Below are positions 33,833 through 43,200 of a stretch of 64,000 nucleotides of DNA, piece by piece (the first letter of the stretch is position 1; each line of letters opens with the position of its first letter). The DNA comes from Salinispora vitiensis (GTDB lineage: Bacteria; Actinomycetota; Actinomycetes; Mycobacteriales; Micromonosporaceae): the NCBI RefSeq assembly GCF_000378825.1, contig NZ_KB900388.1:2487818-2551817 (forward strand), in the 5' to 3' direction. A program made the translations under genes and the position numbers. The notes under the pieces were generated by a model, which was not told the DNA's origin, did not search any database, and worked only from the letters and a program-made list of their open reading frames with translations.

Positions 33833-34768
33833 ATGACGGACGGACGGTCGAGCCCCGATACCACCGGCGAGATCCTGGTCTCCGGGCTGACGAAGATCTA
33901 CGGCAACGTTCGCGCGGTCAACAACCTCTCCTTCCGGGTGGAGCCGGGTCGAGTCACCGGGTTCCTGGGCCCGAACGGTGCCGGCAAGACCACCACCCTG
34001 CGCATGCTGCTGAGCCTGGTCACCCCGACGGCTGGCCAGGCCACCATCGGCGGGCAACGGTATGCCAGCCTGCCCGACCCGCTGCGGCACGTCGGCGCGG
34101 TGCTGGAGGCCTCCAGCGCGCACAAGGGGCGTACCGGCATCAACCACCTGCGGATGATCTGCACCGCCGCCGGGCTGCCCCGCTCCCGGGCTGACGAGGT
34201 GCTGGCCCAGGTCGGTCTGGCGCCGGCGGCCCAGCGCAGGTTCAAGGGCTACTCGCTGGGCATGAAACAGCGCCTGGGCATCGCCGCGGCGATGCTCGGC
34301 GACCCCCGGGTGCTGATTCTGGACGAGCCGGCCAACGGGCTCGACCCGGAGGGCATCCGGTGGATGCGCGGCTTCCTGAAGGGCCTGGCCGCCGAGGGGC
34401 GCACCGTGCTGGTCTCCAGCCACCTGCTGTCGGAGATGCAGCTCCTCGCGGACGATGTCGTCATCATCGCCGCGGGCCAACTGGTCCGGCAGGGCCCGGT
34501 GGATCGGGTCATCGGCTCGATGGCGCAGACCGCCCGGGTCCGGGTGCGCACCCCGCAGGCCGAGACGCTACGCACCGCACTGGAGAAGGCCTCGGCGACG
34601 GTGGAGGTGGACGACCAGGGAGCGCTGCTGGTCGTCGGCGCGGACGGGCCGACGGTCGGCCGGGCCGCCCTGGCCGCCGGCGTGGAACTACACGAACTCG
34701 CCACCGAACGCCCCGACCTGGAGGGCGTCTTCCTGGAGCTGACGGCCGGAAGGGCAGGCATCCGATGA
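33833..34768 (+). CDS. ABC transporter ATP-binding protein
   Basis: This 311-residue ATPase of the ABC-2 exporter (CcmA/NatA) type starts at ATG 33833 after GGGAGAAG. It has Walker A GPNGAGKTTT (about residues 45-54), the signature as YSLGMKQRLGIA, Walker B VLILDEPANGLDPEG and the switch histidine in VLVSSHLLSE, and then a C-terminal extension typical of the bacitracin/lantibiotic-exporter group. The permease gene overlaps its stop by four bases (ATGA), so together they form an exporter. Confidence 0.95.
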   Translation: MTDGRSSPDTTGEILVSGLTKIYGNVRAVNNLSFRVEPGRVTGFLGPNGAGKTTTLRMLLSLVTPTAGQATIGGQRYASLPDPLRHVGAVLEASSAHKGRTGINHLRMICTAAGLPRSRADEVLAQVGLAPAAQRRFKGYSLGMKQRLGIAAAMLGDPRVLILDEPANGLDPEGIRWMRGFLKGLAAEGRTVLVSSHLLSEMQLLADDVVIIAAGQLVRQGPVDRVIGSMAQTARVRVRTPQAETLRTALEKASATVEVDDQGALLVVGADGPTVGRAALAAGVELHELATERPDLEGVFLELTAGRAGIR

Positions 34769-35589
34769 GCAACCTGATCCGCGCCGAGCTGTTCAAGATC
34801 CGCACGACCAAGACGTGGTGGATCATGGCTCTGATCTACCTGCCACTGTGGGGCATGGCCTTGCTTTTGAACTGGTGGCAGACCGAGCTGGTCGCCCGGG
34901 ACCGGTTCGGCGACGTGCCGGCGGAACAGGCCGAGGCGGTGCGGGCGGTGTCCCAGCCGGATGCGCTGGCGGCCAACCTCTACACCAACGGCCAGTTCCT
35001 CGCCCTGCTGATGGTGATGCTGCTCGGCATCATCGTGGTAACCGGTGAGTTCTTCCACCAGACCGTGACCACCACCTTCCTGACCACTCCGCGGCGCAGC
35101 GCGGTCGTCCTGGCCAAGCTCGCCGCGACCGCCTGCCTGGCGCTGATTTTCTGGCTGGGGACGACCGGCGCGAACCTGCTCGCCGGGATGGCGATCCTGG
35201 AGCAGGTCGGGGTGGGCGCCCAGTGGGGCGGCGCCGTCTGGGAGGCCGTCGCGCTCAACGGGCTGGCCTACCTGCTCTGGGCATTTTTCGGGGTCGGCCT
35301 GGGGACGCTCATCCGCAGCCAGATCGGCGCCACCGTAACCGGGATTCTGCTGTATCTGGGGGGCACGATCGGGGCGCTGACCGTGCTCGCCATGGCGGCC
35401 AGCAAGTTCGGCGACTGGGTCAACAACCTGCAACTACTGGTGCCGTCGCTGGCCTCCGCACTCATGATCACCGGGGTCGACATCCCGGGGGAGCCGCCGC
35501 GCTGGGCCGGCGCCGCCGTACTCATCGGTTATGGGGTGGTCTCCGGGCTGATCGGCATCCTCCTCATGCGTCGGCGGGACATCTCCTGA
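34765..35589 (+). CDS. ABC-2-type transporter permease
   Basis: This 274-residue membrane protein starts MSNLIRAELFKIRTTKTWW, the usual amphipathic N terminus of ABC-2 permeases that exit with an ATPase of the NatA type. Six hydrophobic segments are visible (about 21-38, 77-98, 115-140, 160-182, 188-210 and 245-265). GEFFHQTVTTTFLTTPRRS after TM2 is a conserved cytoplasmic motif of this permease group. It partners with the ATPase just upstream. The substrate is unknown. Confidence 0.92.
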   Translation: MSNLIRAELFKIRTTKTWWIMALIYLPLWGMALLLNWWQTELVARDRFGDVPAEQAEAVRAVSQPDALAANLYTNGQFLALLMVMLLGIIVVTGEFFHQTVTTTFLTTPRRSAVVLAKLAATACLALIFWLGTTGANLLAGMAILEQVGVGAQWGGAVWEAVALNGLAYLLWAFFGVGLGTLIRSQIGATVTGILLYLGGTIGALTVLAMAASKFGDWVNNLQLLVPSLASALMITGVDIPGEPPRWAGAAVLIGYGVVSGLIGILLMRRRDIS

Positions 35590-35604
35590 CGGAGTCCATC
35601 AGGT

Positions 35605-35643
35605 GGACGGGCGTGCCTGCTCTTCGGGCAGGTACGCCCGTCC
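35605..35643 (+). terminator. Terminator after ABC exporter
   Basis: GGACGGGCGT (from 35605) pairs with ACGCCCGTCC (to 35643), extended inward by CCTGC with GCAGG. It is 15 bases past the permease stop. Confidence 0.8.
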
Positions 35644-35854
35644 GCGGTTAACGGGCTCGGGCCGGGTTACCAGGAGCTGACGGGAGACACCGCGACTGGC
35701 AAACTTCTGGCATTTTCTGTGAAACCACCCACGGAGCCGAGTCGGCAACTCCTATCGGTTTGGTACGGCGTAGCCTGGAACCTGACTCGTGTGTCCGGGG
35801 CCCCCGGCGTTCGGCGTAACCCACAAACTTGCGTGAAAGAGGCGATTACCGGCC

Positions 35855-38800
35855 GTGTCGACCCAGCAGACCTCGCAGGAGAACCCACTGGCGGGTTTTG
35901 GCCCGAACGAGTGGATCGTCGAAGAGATGTACCAGCGGTTCCTCACCGATCCCACCAGCGTCGACCCGGCCTGGCACGACTTCTTCGCCGACTACCGGCC
36001 CACCCCGGGCTCGGGAGAGACGCGGGATGGCGAACCGGCCGCGAAGCCGGAGCCCGACGGCCGGCCGGCCTCCTCGGCCGCACCGCCCGCTACCACCCCG
36101 GAGCGCGGATCCGGGTCGACCAAGGCCGCTCCCAGCAAGCCCGCCGCCAAGCCGGCCGCCACGAAGCCAGCCGCTAAGCCCGCCCCCACGAAGCCGGCCG
36201 CCACGCCCACCTCGTCCGGCCCGCAGACCGCACCGCTACGCGGGGTCGCCGCCAAAATCGTCCAGAACATGGACGCCTCGTTGAGCGTGCCGACCGCGAC
36301 CAGCGTGCGCGCCGTCCCGGCCAAGCTGCTGGTGGACAACCGCATCGTGATCAACAACCATCTCGCCCGCGGTCGCGGCGGGAAGGTCAGCTTCACCCAC
36401 CTGGTCGGGTACGCGCTGGTCCGCGCGCTGGCGATGCACCCGGAGATGAACAACTCCTTCGCCGTCGTGGACGGCAAACCGACGCTGGTCCGCCCCGAGC
36501 ACATCAACCTCGGAATCGCGATCGACCTGGTCAAGCCGGACGGCAGCCGCAACCTCGTGGTGCCCTCCATCAAGGCCTGTGAGCAGCTGGACTTCCGGCA
36601 GTTCTGGCAGGCGTACGAGGACGTGGTCCGGCGGGCTCGGAAGAACGAGCTGACCATGGAGGACTACGGCGGCACCACCATCTCGCTGACAAACCCCGGC
36701 GGCATCGGCACCGTGCACTCGATGCCACGACTCATGACCGGCCAGAGCGCGATCATCGGTGTCGGCGCGATGGAGTACCCGGCGCCGTACCAGGGCATGA
36801 GCGAGGGCACCCTCGCCGAGTTGGCGGTCAGTAAGGTCATCACGCTGACCAGCACCTACGACCACCGGATCATCCAGGGCGCGCAGTCCGGCGAGTTCCT
36901 CAAGGTGATGCACGAGGTACTCCTCGGCGAGCACGGCTTCTACGACGAGATCTTCACCTCGCTCCGCATCCCGTACGAGCCGGTGCGCTGGATGCGCGAC
37001 GTCGCGATCGACGGCGAGGGGCAGATCAACAAGACTGCCCGGGTTCACGAGCTGATCCACGCCTACCGGGTGCGGGGCCATCTGATGGCCGACACCGACC
37101 CGCTGGAGTTCAAGATCCGCAAGCACCCGGACTTGGATGTCCTCCAGCACGGGCTCACCCTCTGGGATCTGGACCGCCAGTTCCCGGTGAACGGGTTCGC
37201 CAATCGGCAGCGGATGAAGTTGCGCAGTGTCCTCGGCGCACTCCGGGACACCTACTGCCGCCGGGTCGGCATCGAGTACATGCACATCCAGGACCCGGAG
37301 GAGCGGCGCTGGATCCAGCAGCGGGTCGAGCGCAAGTACGAGAAGCCGTCGGTCAACGAGCAGAAGCACGTCCTCAACCGGCTGAACGCTGCGGAGGCCT
37401 TCGAAACCTTCCTGCAGACCAAGTACGTCGGCCAGAAGCGCTTCTCGTTGGAGGGGGGCGAGTCGCTAATTCCGCTGCTCGGCGAGGTCCTGGAGGCCTC
37501 CGCCGAAGGTGGGCTGGACGAGGTCGTCATCGGCATGGCGCACCGGGGCCGGCTGAACGTGTTGGCCAACATCGTCGGCAAGCCGTACGAGAAGATCTTC
37601 TCCGAGTTCGAGGGACACCTGGACCCGCGCTCCACGCAGGGCTCCGGCGACGTGAAGTACCACCTCGGGCAGAACGGCAAGTTCACCACCCCGGACGGCA
37701 AGCACTCGGTCAAGGTCTCGGTGGTGGCGAACCCGTCGCATCTGGAGGCCGTCGACCCGGTGCTGGAGGGCATCGTCCGGGCCAAGCAGGACCGGATCGA
37801 CCTCAAGCTGGAGGGCTACACCGTACTGCCGCTGGCGGTGCACGGGGATGCGGCCTTCGCCGGCCAGGGAGTCGTCGCCGAGACGCTGAACCTGTCCCAG
37901 CTCCGCGGCTACCGCACCGGCGGCACGGTGCACGTGGTGGTCAACAACCAGGTCGGCTTCACCACCGCACCGGAGTACAGCCGCTCCAGCCTCTACAGCA
38001 CCGACGTGGCCCGGATGATCCAGGCGCCGATCTTCCACGTCAACGGTGACGACCCGGAGGCTGTGGTGCGGGTCGCCCAGCTGGCCTTCGAGTACCGGCA
38101 GACGTTCAACAAGGATGTCGTCATCGACCTGGTCTGCTACCGGCGCCGCGGGCACAACGAGGGCGACGACCCGTCGATGTCGAACCCGGAGATGTACCGG
38201 ATCATCGATTCGAAGCGATCGGTTCGCAAGCTCTACACCGAGGAGCTGATCGGGCGGGGCGACATCACCCTGGAGGACGCGGAGGAGCTGCTGCGCGACT
38301 ACCAGGCGCAGCTGGAGCGGGTCTTCAAGGCCACCCGAGACGCCGCCACCGCACCCCGTCAGCTCAGCCGACCGCAGCGCAAGGACGAGCCCGAGCCGCC
38401 GGTGGAGACCGCCACCGACGCCGAGGTCATCCGGACGATCGGCGAGGCGCACGTCAACCTGCCGGAGGCGTTCACCCCGCACAAGCGGATCCAGCAGCTG
38501 CTCGACCGGCGGGCCAAGATGGCCAGCGAGGGCAACATCGACTGGGGCTTCGGCGAGATCATCGCCTTCGGCGCGTTGCTGCATGACGGGGTCACCATCC
38601 GGCTCGCCGGGCAGGACTCGCGCCGCGGCACGTTCGTGCAGCGGCACGCCTCCGTCGTTGACGCCGAGACCGGCGACGACCACCTGCCTCTGGCGGCACT
38701 CACCGTCGGCGGCGTGCGGTCCCGCTTCTTCGTGCACGACTCGCTCCTGTCCGAGTACGCGGCGATGGGCTTCGAGTACGGCTACTCGGTGGAGAACGTC

Positions 38801-39571
38801 AACGCGCTGGTCTGCTGGGAGGCCCAGTTCGGTGACTTCGTCAACGGCGCCCAGTCGGTGATCGACGAGTTCATCTCCTCCGGCGAGGTGAAGTGGGGCC
38901 AGCGCTCCGCGGTCACGCTGCTGCTGCCGCACGGCCACGAGGGCCAGGGCCCGGACCACACCTCCGGCCGCCCGGAGCGGTTCCTCCAGCTCTGCGCCGA
39001 GGACAACATGCGGGTGGCGATCCCGACGACCCCGGCGAACTACTTCCACCTGCTGCGTCGACAGGCCCTGTCGCCGAAGCGCAAGCCCCTCATCGTCTTC
39101 ACGCCGAAGTCCCTGCTGCGGCACCGGCTCTGCGTCTCGCAGGTCGAGGACTTCACCAACGGCACCTTCCAGCCGGTGCTGCCCGACGGGGGCACCCCCG
39201 CCCCGGAGCAGGTGAAGCGGGTCTTGCTCTGCTCGGGCAAGGTCTACTACGACCTGTTCCAGGCCCGGCAGGATCGCGGTATCACCGACACCGCGATCAT
39301 CCGGGTCGAGCAGCTCTACCCGATGCCGATCGAGGAGATTCGGGCCGCGCTCGCGGCGTACCCGAACGCGGTGGACTTCGCCTGGGTCCAGGAGGAGCCG
39401 GCCAACCAGGGCGCCTGGTCGTTCGTCGCGCTCAACATGCTGGAACACCTGGACGGGGTACGGCTGCGCCGCATCTCCCGCCCAGCGGCCGCCGCCCCGG
39501 CGGTCGGCTCGGCCAAGATGCACGACGTCGAGCTCTCCGCCCTGCTCGACGCCGCACTCCCCCGCCCGTAG
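35855..39571 (+). CDS. kgd: Multifunctional 2-oxoglutarate decarboxylase/dehydrogenase E1-E2 (Kgd/SucA)
   Basis: At 1238 residues this matches the length of actinobacterial Kgd. An N-terminal helix (about 14-45), an Ala/Lys/Pro-rich linker (about 50-125) and an E2-like succinyltransferase domain with [15 protein letters not shown] (about 333-347) precede the E1 thiamine-diphosphate domain ([13 protein letters not shown] to VVVNNQVGF, about 663-700) and transketolase-like halves. It converts 2-oxoglutarate in the TCA cycle, as part of a pyruvate/2-oxoglutarate dehydrogenase supercomplex that lacks lipoyl domains here. GTG 35855 is the start; a TAGCCT -10-like box is at 35771. Confidence 0.97.
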   Translation: MSTQQTSQENPLAGFGPNEWIVEEMYQRFLTDPTSVDPAWHDFFADYRPTPGSGETRDGEPAAKPEPDGRPASSAAPPATTPERGSGSTKAAPSKPAAKPAATKPAAKPAPTKPAATPTSSGPQTAPLRGVAAKIVQNMDASLSVPTATSVRAVPAKLLVDNRIVINNHLARGRGGKVSFTHLVGYALVRALAMHPEMNNSFAVVDGKPTLVRPEHINLGIAIDLVKPDGSRNLVVPSIKACEQLDFRQFWQAYEDVVRRARKNELTMEDYGGTTISLTNPGGIGTVHSMPRLMTGQSAIIGVGAMEYPAPYQGMSEGTLAELAVSKVITLTSTYDHRIIQGAQSGEFLKVMHEVLLGEHGFYDEIFTSLRIPYEPVRWMRDVAIDGEGQINKTARVHELIHAYRVRGHLMADTDPLEFKIRKHPDLDVLQHGLTLWDLDRQFPVNGFANRQRMKLRSVLGALRDTYCRRVGIEYMHIQDPEERRWIQQRVERKYEKPSVNEQKHVLNRLNAAEAFETFLQTKYVGQKRFSLEGGESLIPLLGEVLEASAEGGLDEVVIGMAHRGRLNVLANIVGKPYEKIFSEFEGHLDPRSTQGSGDVKYHLGQNGKFTTPDGKHSVKVSVVANPSHLEAVDPVLEGIVRAKQDRIDLKLEGYTVLPLAVHGDAAFAGQGVVAETLNLSQLRGYRTGGTVHVVVNNQVGFTTAPEYSRSSLYSTDVARMIQAPIFHVNGDDPEAVVRVAQLAFEYRQTFNKDVVIDLVCYRRRGHNEGDDPSMSNPEMYRIIDSKRSVRKLYTEELIGRGDITLEDAEELLRDYQAQLERVFKATRDAATAPRQLSRPQRKDEPEPPVETATDAEVIRTIGEAHVNLPEAFTPHKRIQQLLDRRAKMASEGNIDWGFGEIIAFGALLHDGVTIRLAGQDSRRGTFVQRHASVVDAETGDDHLPLAALTVGGVRSRFFVHDSLLSEYAAMGFEYGYSVENVNALVCWEAQFGDFVNGAQSVIDEFISSGEVKWGQRSAVTLLLPHGHEGQGPDHTSGRPERFLQLCAEDNMRVAIPTTPANYFHLLRRQALSPKRKPLIVFTPKSLLRHRLCVSQVEDFTNGTFQPVLPDGGTPAPEQVKRVLLCSGKVYYDLFQARQDRGITDTAIIRVEQLYPMPIEEIRAALAAYPNAVDFAWVQEEPANQGAWSFVALNMLEHLDGVRLRRISRPAAAAPAVGSAKMHDVELSALLDAALPRP

Positions 39572-39590
39572 CACCACCCAACCCGTACAT

Positions 39591-39624
39591 GTGGGGGGCC
39601 CGGACAACGGTCCCGGCCCCCCAC
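39591..39624 (+). terminator. Hairpin after kgd
   Basis: GTGGGGGGCC (39591-39600) pairs perfectly with GGCCCCCCAC (39615-39624), 19 bases past the kgd stop and just before the DUF6104 gene. It is probably a partial terminator. Confidence 0.7.
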
Positions 39625-39647
39625 TTCACGACGTGACCGAGGAACGC

Positions 39648-39827
39648 ATGTACTTCACCGACCGAGGGATCGAGGAACTGACCGAGCGCCGCGGCGACGA
39701 GCAGGTCAGCATCGAGTGGCTTGCCGAGCGCCTACGCGACTTCGTCGACCAGAACCCCGACTTCGAGACCCCGATCGAGCGCTTCGCCACCTACCTGGCT
39801 CGGCTGGACGACGAGGACGACGAGTAG
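39648..39827 (+). CDS. DUF6104 small acidic protein
   Basis: This 59-residue protein starts at ATG 39648 after GAGGAACGC. The sequence begins MYFTDRGIEELTERRG and ends LARLDDEDDE. This matches the short DUF6104 family that I know to follow kgd/sucA in streptomycetes and relatives. It is highly acidic at the C terminus and probably a soluble all-helical protein; the function is unknown. Its constant place after kgd hints at a role with 2-oxoglutarate dehydrogenase (inference). Confidence 0.85.
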   Translation: MYFTDRGIEELTERRGDEQVSIEWLAERLRDFVDQNPDFETPIERFATYLARLDDEDDE

Positions 39828-39850
39828 GGCCGCAAAGTCCCCCGGGAGCC

Positions 39851-39910
39851 AAACGGCACGAACTTGTCAAAAACGGCATGAAACCCCCGGGAACGGCACG
39901 AAACCCCCCG
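39851..39910 (+). repeat. Three 20-bp iterons upstream of pta
   Basis: AACGGCAYGAA occurs at 39852, 39872 and 39892, exactly 20 bases apart, and CCCCCGG blocks separate the later copies. The array lies 100-160 bases before the pta start and after DUF6104. It looks like a cooperative regulator-binding array; the protein is unknown. Confidence 0.7.
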
Positions 39911-39996
39911 GAGAATCGCGGTGCAGGACGAAGACCCGGGCCCCCCGGGCCGGATGACTGGGCCGAAGGACCCGGGCGGACAGCCCACCGAGCTCC

Positions 39997-40012
39997 TAGA
40001 GTGGATCTCGTG
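39997..40012 (+). promoter_or_regulatory. -10 box seven bases before the pta GTG (leaderless)
   Basis: TAGAGT (39997-40002), then seven bases, then GTG 40010. No clear ribosome site precedes the start. This decides GTG 40010 over GTG 40001. Confidence 0.5.
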
Positions 40013-42082
40013 GCGCGGAGTGTGTATCTGACCAGCGTAAGTTCCGGTGGCGGCAAGTCCACCGTCGCCCTGGGACTGGCGGAGCTGTTGTCCCGACAGG
40101 TTGGCCGAGTCGGAATCTTCCGGCCGTTGGTCCGAGGCGACCAGCCGGACCCGATCCTCGCCCTACTCAGCGAACGTTATCGGGTCGACCTGCCGATCGA
40201 GGACCTCACCGGCACCACCTACGCCGAGGCCACCGGGATGGTCGCCGAAGGCCGGCGGGAGCAACTCGTCTCCCGCATCGTCGAGCGGTACCGCGCGATC
40301 GAGCGGCAGTTCCCGGCCGTGGTCGTGGTGGGCAGCGACTTCGCCGACGACGGCGACGGCGCCGGCGCCGGGCCCCGGGAACTGGCCTTCAATGCCCGGC
40401 TCGCGACCGAGTTCGGCAGCGTCGTGGTCCCCGTGGTGGACGGGTACGAGCAGGAGAACAGCACCGTCGCGGCGGCGGCCCGGGGGGCGTACCACGACCT
40501 GGCGGACCTCGGCGCGACGGTGCTGGCGGTCGTCGCGAACCGGGTGACCGGTCCGCTCACCCTGCCTGAACTGCCGGTGCCCGCGTACCTGATCCCCGAG
40601 GTGCCCAGCGTGTCGGCGCCGACCGTTGCCGAGGTGGCGACGGCGCTCGGCGCCACCCAGCTCGGCGGGGACGACGCCGCGCTCAGCCGCGACGTACTCG
40701 ACTATGTCGTCGGCGCGGCCCACGTGCCCACACTGCTTGACCACCTGACCGAAGGCGCCCTGGTGATCACGCCAGGGGATCGGGACGATCTCCTGGTTGC
40801 CACCAACGCCGCGCACGTCGCGGGACAGGTCGCGCTCTCCGGACTGGTCCTCACCCTCGGTGAAACGCCGGATCCGCGCACCATGCGGCTGGTCGAGCGG
40901 CTCCGGCCGGGCCTCGCCGTGCTCGCCGTGCCCAGCGATAGCTACGACACCGTGGCCGCCTGCAACCGGATCGAGGGCCGGCTCAGCGCCAGCAACCCGC
41001 GGAAGGTGGAGGCCGCGCTGGGCGCCTTCGAACGCTGCGTGGACACCGACGACCTGTCCCGCCGACTGCGGGTCACCCGGTCCCAGCGGGTCACCCCGCT
41101 GATGTTCGAGTACGACCTGATCGACCGGGCCCGGGCACAGCGCCGGCATGTGGTGCTGCCGGAGGGGAACGAGGAGCGGATCCTGCGGGCAGCCGAGATC
41201 CTGCTGCGCCGCGATGTGGTCGAGCTGACCCTGCTCGGCCGGCCCGACGATATCGCCCGCCGGACCCGGGAACTGGGCGTCGACATCGCCGGCGCACGGG
41301 TGATCGATCCGTTCACCAGCGAGTGGCGCGACGAGTTCGCCGACGGGTACGCCCAGCTCCGCGCCCACCGGGGCGTCACCCCGGACCTCGCCCACGACAT
41401 CGTGCCCCAGCCGAACTACTTCGGCACGATGATGGTGTGGGCCGGGTACGCCGACGGCATGGTCTCCGGCGCCACCCACACCACCGCCGCCACCATCCGC
41501 CCCGCCTTCGAGATCATCCGCAACCTGCCCGGCGTCTCCATCGCCTCCAGCGTCTTCTTCATGCTGCTCGCCGACCGGGTACTCGTCTACGGCGACTGCG
41601 CGGTCAATCCCGACCCGGACGCCGCGCAACTCGCCGACATCGCGATCTCGTCCGCCGACACCGCCGTCCGGTTCGGCATCGAGCCGCGGGTGGCGATGCT
41701 GTCGTACTCGACCGGCAGCTCGGGCGCCGGCGCCGACGTGGAGAAGGTCGCGGAGGCCACTCGACAGGTTCGGGAGCGCCGCCCGGACCTGCTGGTCGAG
41801 GGGCCGATCCAGTACGACGCGGCGATCGACCCGACGGTGGCGGCGACGAAGCTTCCCGGCAGCACGGTCGCCGGCCGGGCGACGGTTTTCGTCTTCCCGG
41901 ACCTGAACACGGGCAACAACACGTACAAGGCGGTCCAGCGGTCTGCCCGCGCGGTGGCGGTCGGGCCGGTCATGCAGGGGCTCCGCCGGCCGGTGAACGA
42001 CCTTTCCCGGGGTGCGACCGTCCCGGATATCGTCAACACGGTGGCAATCACCGCGATCCAGGCCGGGGAGGCAGGCAAATGA
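40010..42082 (+). CDS. pta: Phosphate acetyltransferase
   Basis: This 690-residue long-form Pta starts at GTG 40010. The N-terminal P-loop-like domain begins YLTSVSSGGGKSTVALGLAE (about 4-23), the central DRTGG domain covers about 205-320, and the catalytic PTA/PTB domain fills about 360-685 (VVLPEGNEERILRAAE, SGATHTTAATIRPAFEII, VFVFPDLNTGNNTYKAVQR). It interconverts acetyl-CoA and acetyl phosphate. It overlaps ackA by four bases (ATGA), and iterons and a leaderless-type promoter lie in front. Confidence 0.96.
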   Translation: MARSVYLTSVSSGGGKSTVALGLAELLSRQVGRVGIFRPLVRGDQPDPILALLSERYRVDLPIEDLTGTTYAEATGMVAEGRREQLVSRIVERYRAIERQFPAVVVVGSDFADDGDGAGAGPRELAFNARLATEFGSVVVPVVDGYEQENSTVAAAARGAYHDLADLGATVLAVVANRVTGPLTLPELPVPAYLIPEVPSVSAPTVAEVATALGATQLGGDDAALSRDVLDYVVGAAHVPTLLDHLTEGALVITPGDRDDLLVATNAAHVAGQVALSGLVLTLGETPDPRTMRLVERLRPGLAVLAVPSDSYDTVAACNRIEGRLSASNPRKVEAALGAFERCVDTDDLSRRLRVTRSQRVTPLMFEYDLIDRARAQRRHVVLPEGNEERILRAAEILLRRDVVELTLLGRPDDIARRTRELGVDIAGARVIDPFTSEWRDEFADGYAQLRAHRGVTPDLAHDIVPQPNYFGTMMVWAGYADGMVSGATHTTAATIRPAFEIIRNLPGVSIASSVFFMLLADRVLVYGDCAVNPDPDAAQLADIAISSADTAVRFGIEPRVAMLSYSTGSSGAGADVEKVAEATRQVRERRPDLLVEGPIQYDAAIDPTVAATKLPGSTVAGRATVFVFPDLNTGNNTYKAVQRSARAVAVGPVMQGLRRPVNDLSRGATVPDIVNTVAITAIQAGEAGK

Positions 42083-43194
42083 GCCGGGTGCTGGTACTCA
42101 ACTCTGGGTCGTCGTCGGTCAAGTGGCGGCTCTACGAAGGCGACGACGTCCTGGACCGGGGCGCCGTCGAGCGGATCGGTGAACCCGGGGGCGGGCCGGC
42201 GGACCACGGTACCGCCATCCGGGGGATCCTCACCGAACTCGACCTGACCGGGCTCGCCGCCGTTGGCCACCGGGTGGTGCACGGTGGCCGCCGCTTCGGC
42301 GAGCCGGTCCTGATCGACGACGCGGTGCTCACCGCGATCCGAGAGCTGGTGCCACTCGCCCCGTTACACAACCCGGCGAACCTGGCCGGCATCGAGGTCG
42401 CCCGGGCGGCGCTGCCCGGTGTCCCCCAGGTAGCCGTCTTCGACACCGCCTTCCACACCACGCTGCCCGAGTCCGCCGCCACCTACGCGATCGACCGGGC
42501 GACAGCCGACCGGTACGGCATCCGGCGGTACGGCTTCCACGGCACCTCCCACGCGTACGTCTCCCGGCGTACGGCGGAGTTGCTGGGTCGTCCGTACGCC
42601 GACACCAACACCATCACCCTGCACCTGGGCAACGGCGCGAGCGCCGCCGCCGTGGCCGGCGGGCGCAGCGTGGCCACCTCGATGGGGATGTCCCCGCTCG
42701 AGGGACTGGTCATGGGCACCCGGAGCGGCGACCTGGACCCAGCGGTGATCTTTCACCTGCGGCGGGAGGGCGGGCTGAGCGTCGACGAGATCGACGACCT
42801 GCTGAACCACCGCAGCGGCCTGTACGGGCTCATGGGCGACAACGACATGCGCGAGGTGCTCGCCCGCCGGGCGGACGGCGACCCGGCCGCCCGGCTCGCC
42901 TTCGACGTGTACTGCCGCCGGATCACCAGCTACGTCGGGGCGTACTACGCGCTGCTCGGCCGGGTCGACGCGGTGACCTTCACCGCCGGCGTCGGCGAGC
43001 GCACCGCCGAGCTCCGCACGGTGGCCCTGGCCGGACTGGAGCGCCTCGGGATCGCGGTCGATCCGGAGCGCAACGCCGGCAGTGGCGACCGGGTCATCTC
43101 GCCGGACGGGAGCGAGGTGGCGGTCTTCGTCATCGGCACCGACGAGGAGCGGGAGATCGCCCGTTCCGCCCGGGAGGTGGCGGGCCGAAGCTGA
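42079..43194 (+). CDS. ackA: Acetate kinase
   Basis: This 371-residue enzyme interconverts acetyl phosphate/ADP and acetate/ATP. Landmarks are LVLNSGSSSVKWRLY (residues 4-18, phosphate-binding), GHRVVHGGRRF (about 56-66), the catalytic aspartate in AVFDTAFH, YGFHGTSHAYVS, and LGNGASAAAVAGGRSVATSMG. It is slightly shorter than the roughly 400-residue E. coli enzyme. Translational coupling to pta gives the Pta-AckA overflow pathway. Its stop is six bases from the end of the convergent dehydrogenase gene. Confidence 0.96.
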   Translation: MSRVLVLNSGSSSVKWRLYEGDDVLDRGAVERIGEPGGGPADHGTAIRGILTELDLTGLAAVGHRVVHGGRRFGEPVLIDDAVLTAIRELVPLAPLHNPANLAGIEVARAALPGVPQVAVFDTAFHTTLPESAATYAIDRATADRYGIRRYGFHGTSHAYVSRRTAELLGRPYADTNTITLHLGNGASAAAVAGGRSVATSMGMSPLEGLVMGTRSGDLDPAVIFHLRREGGLSVDEIDDLLNHRSGLYGLMGDNDMREVLARRADGDPAARLAFDVYCRRITSYVGAYYALLGRVDAVTFTAGVGERTAELRTVALAGLERLGIAVDPERNAGSGDRVISPDGSEVAVFVIGTDEEREIARSAREVAGRS

Positions 43195-43200
43195 CGTCGC

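Noticed and set aside
35644..35854. Small stems in the kgd upstream region, considered as a riboswitch
   Set aside because: No match to a known riboswitch core that I can draw; the stems are short and the region reads as an ordinary promoter.
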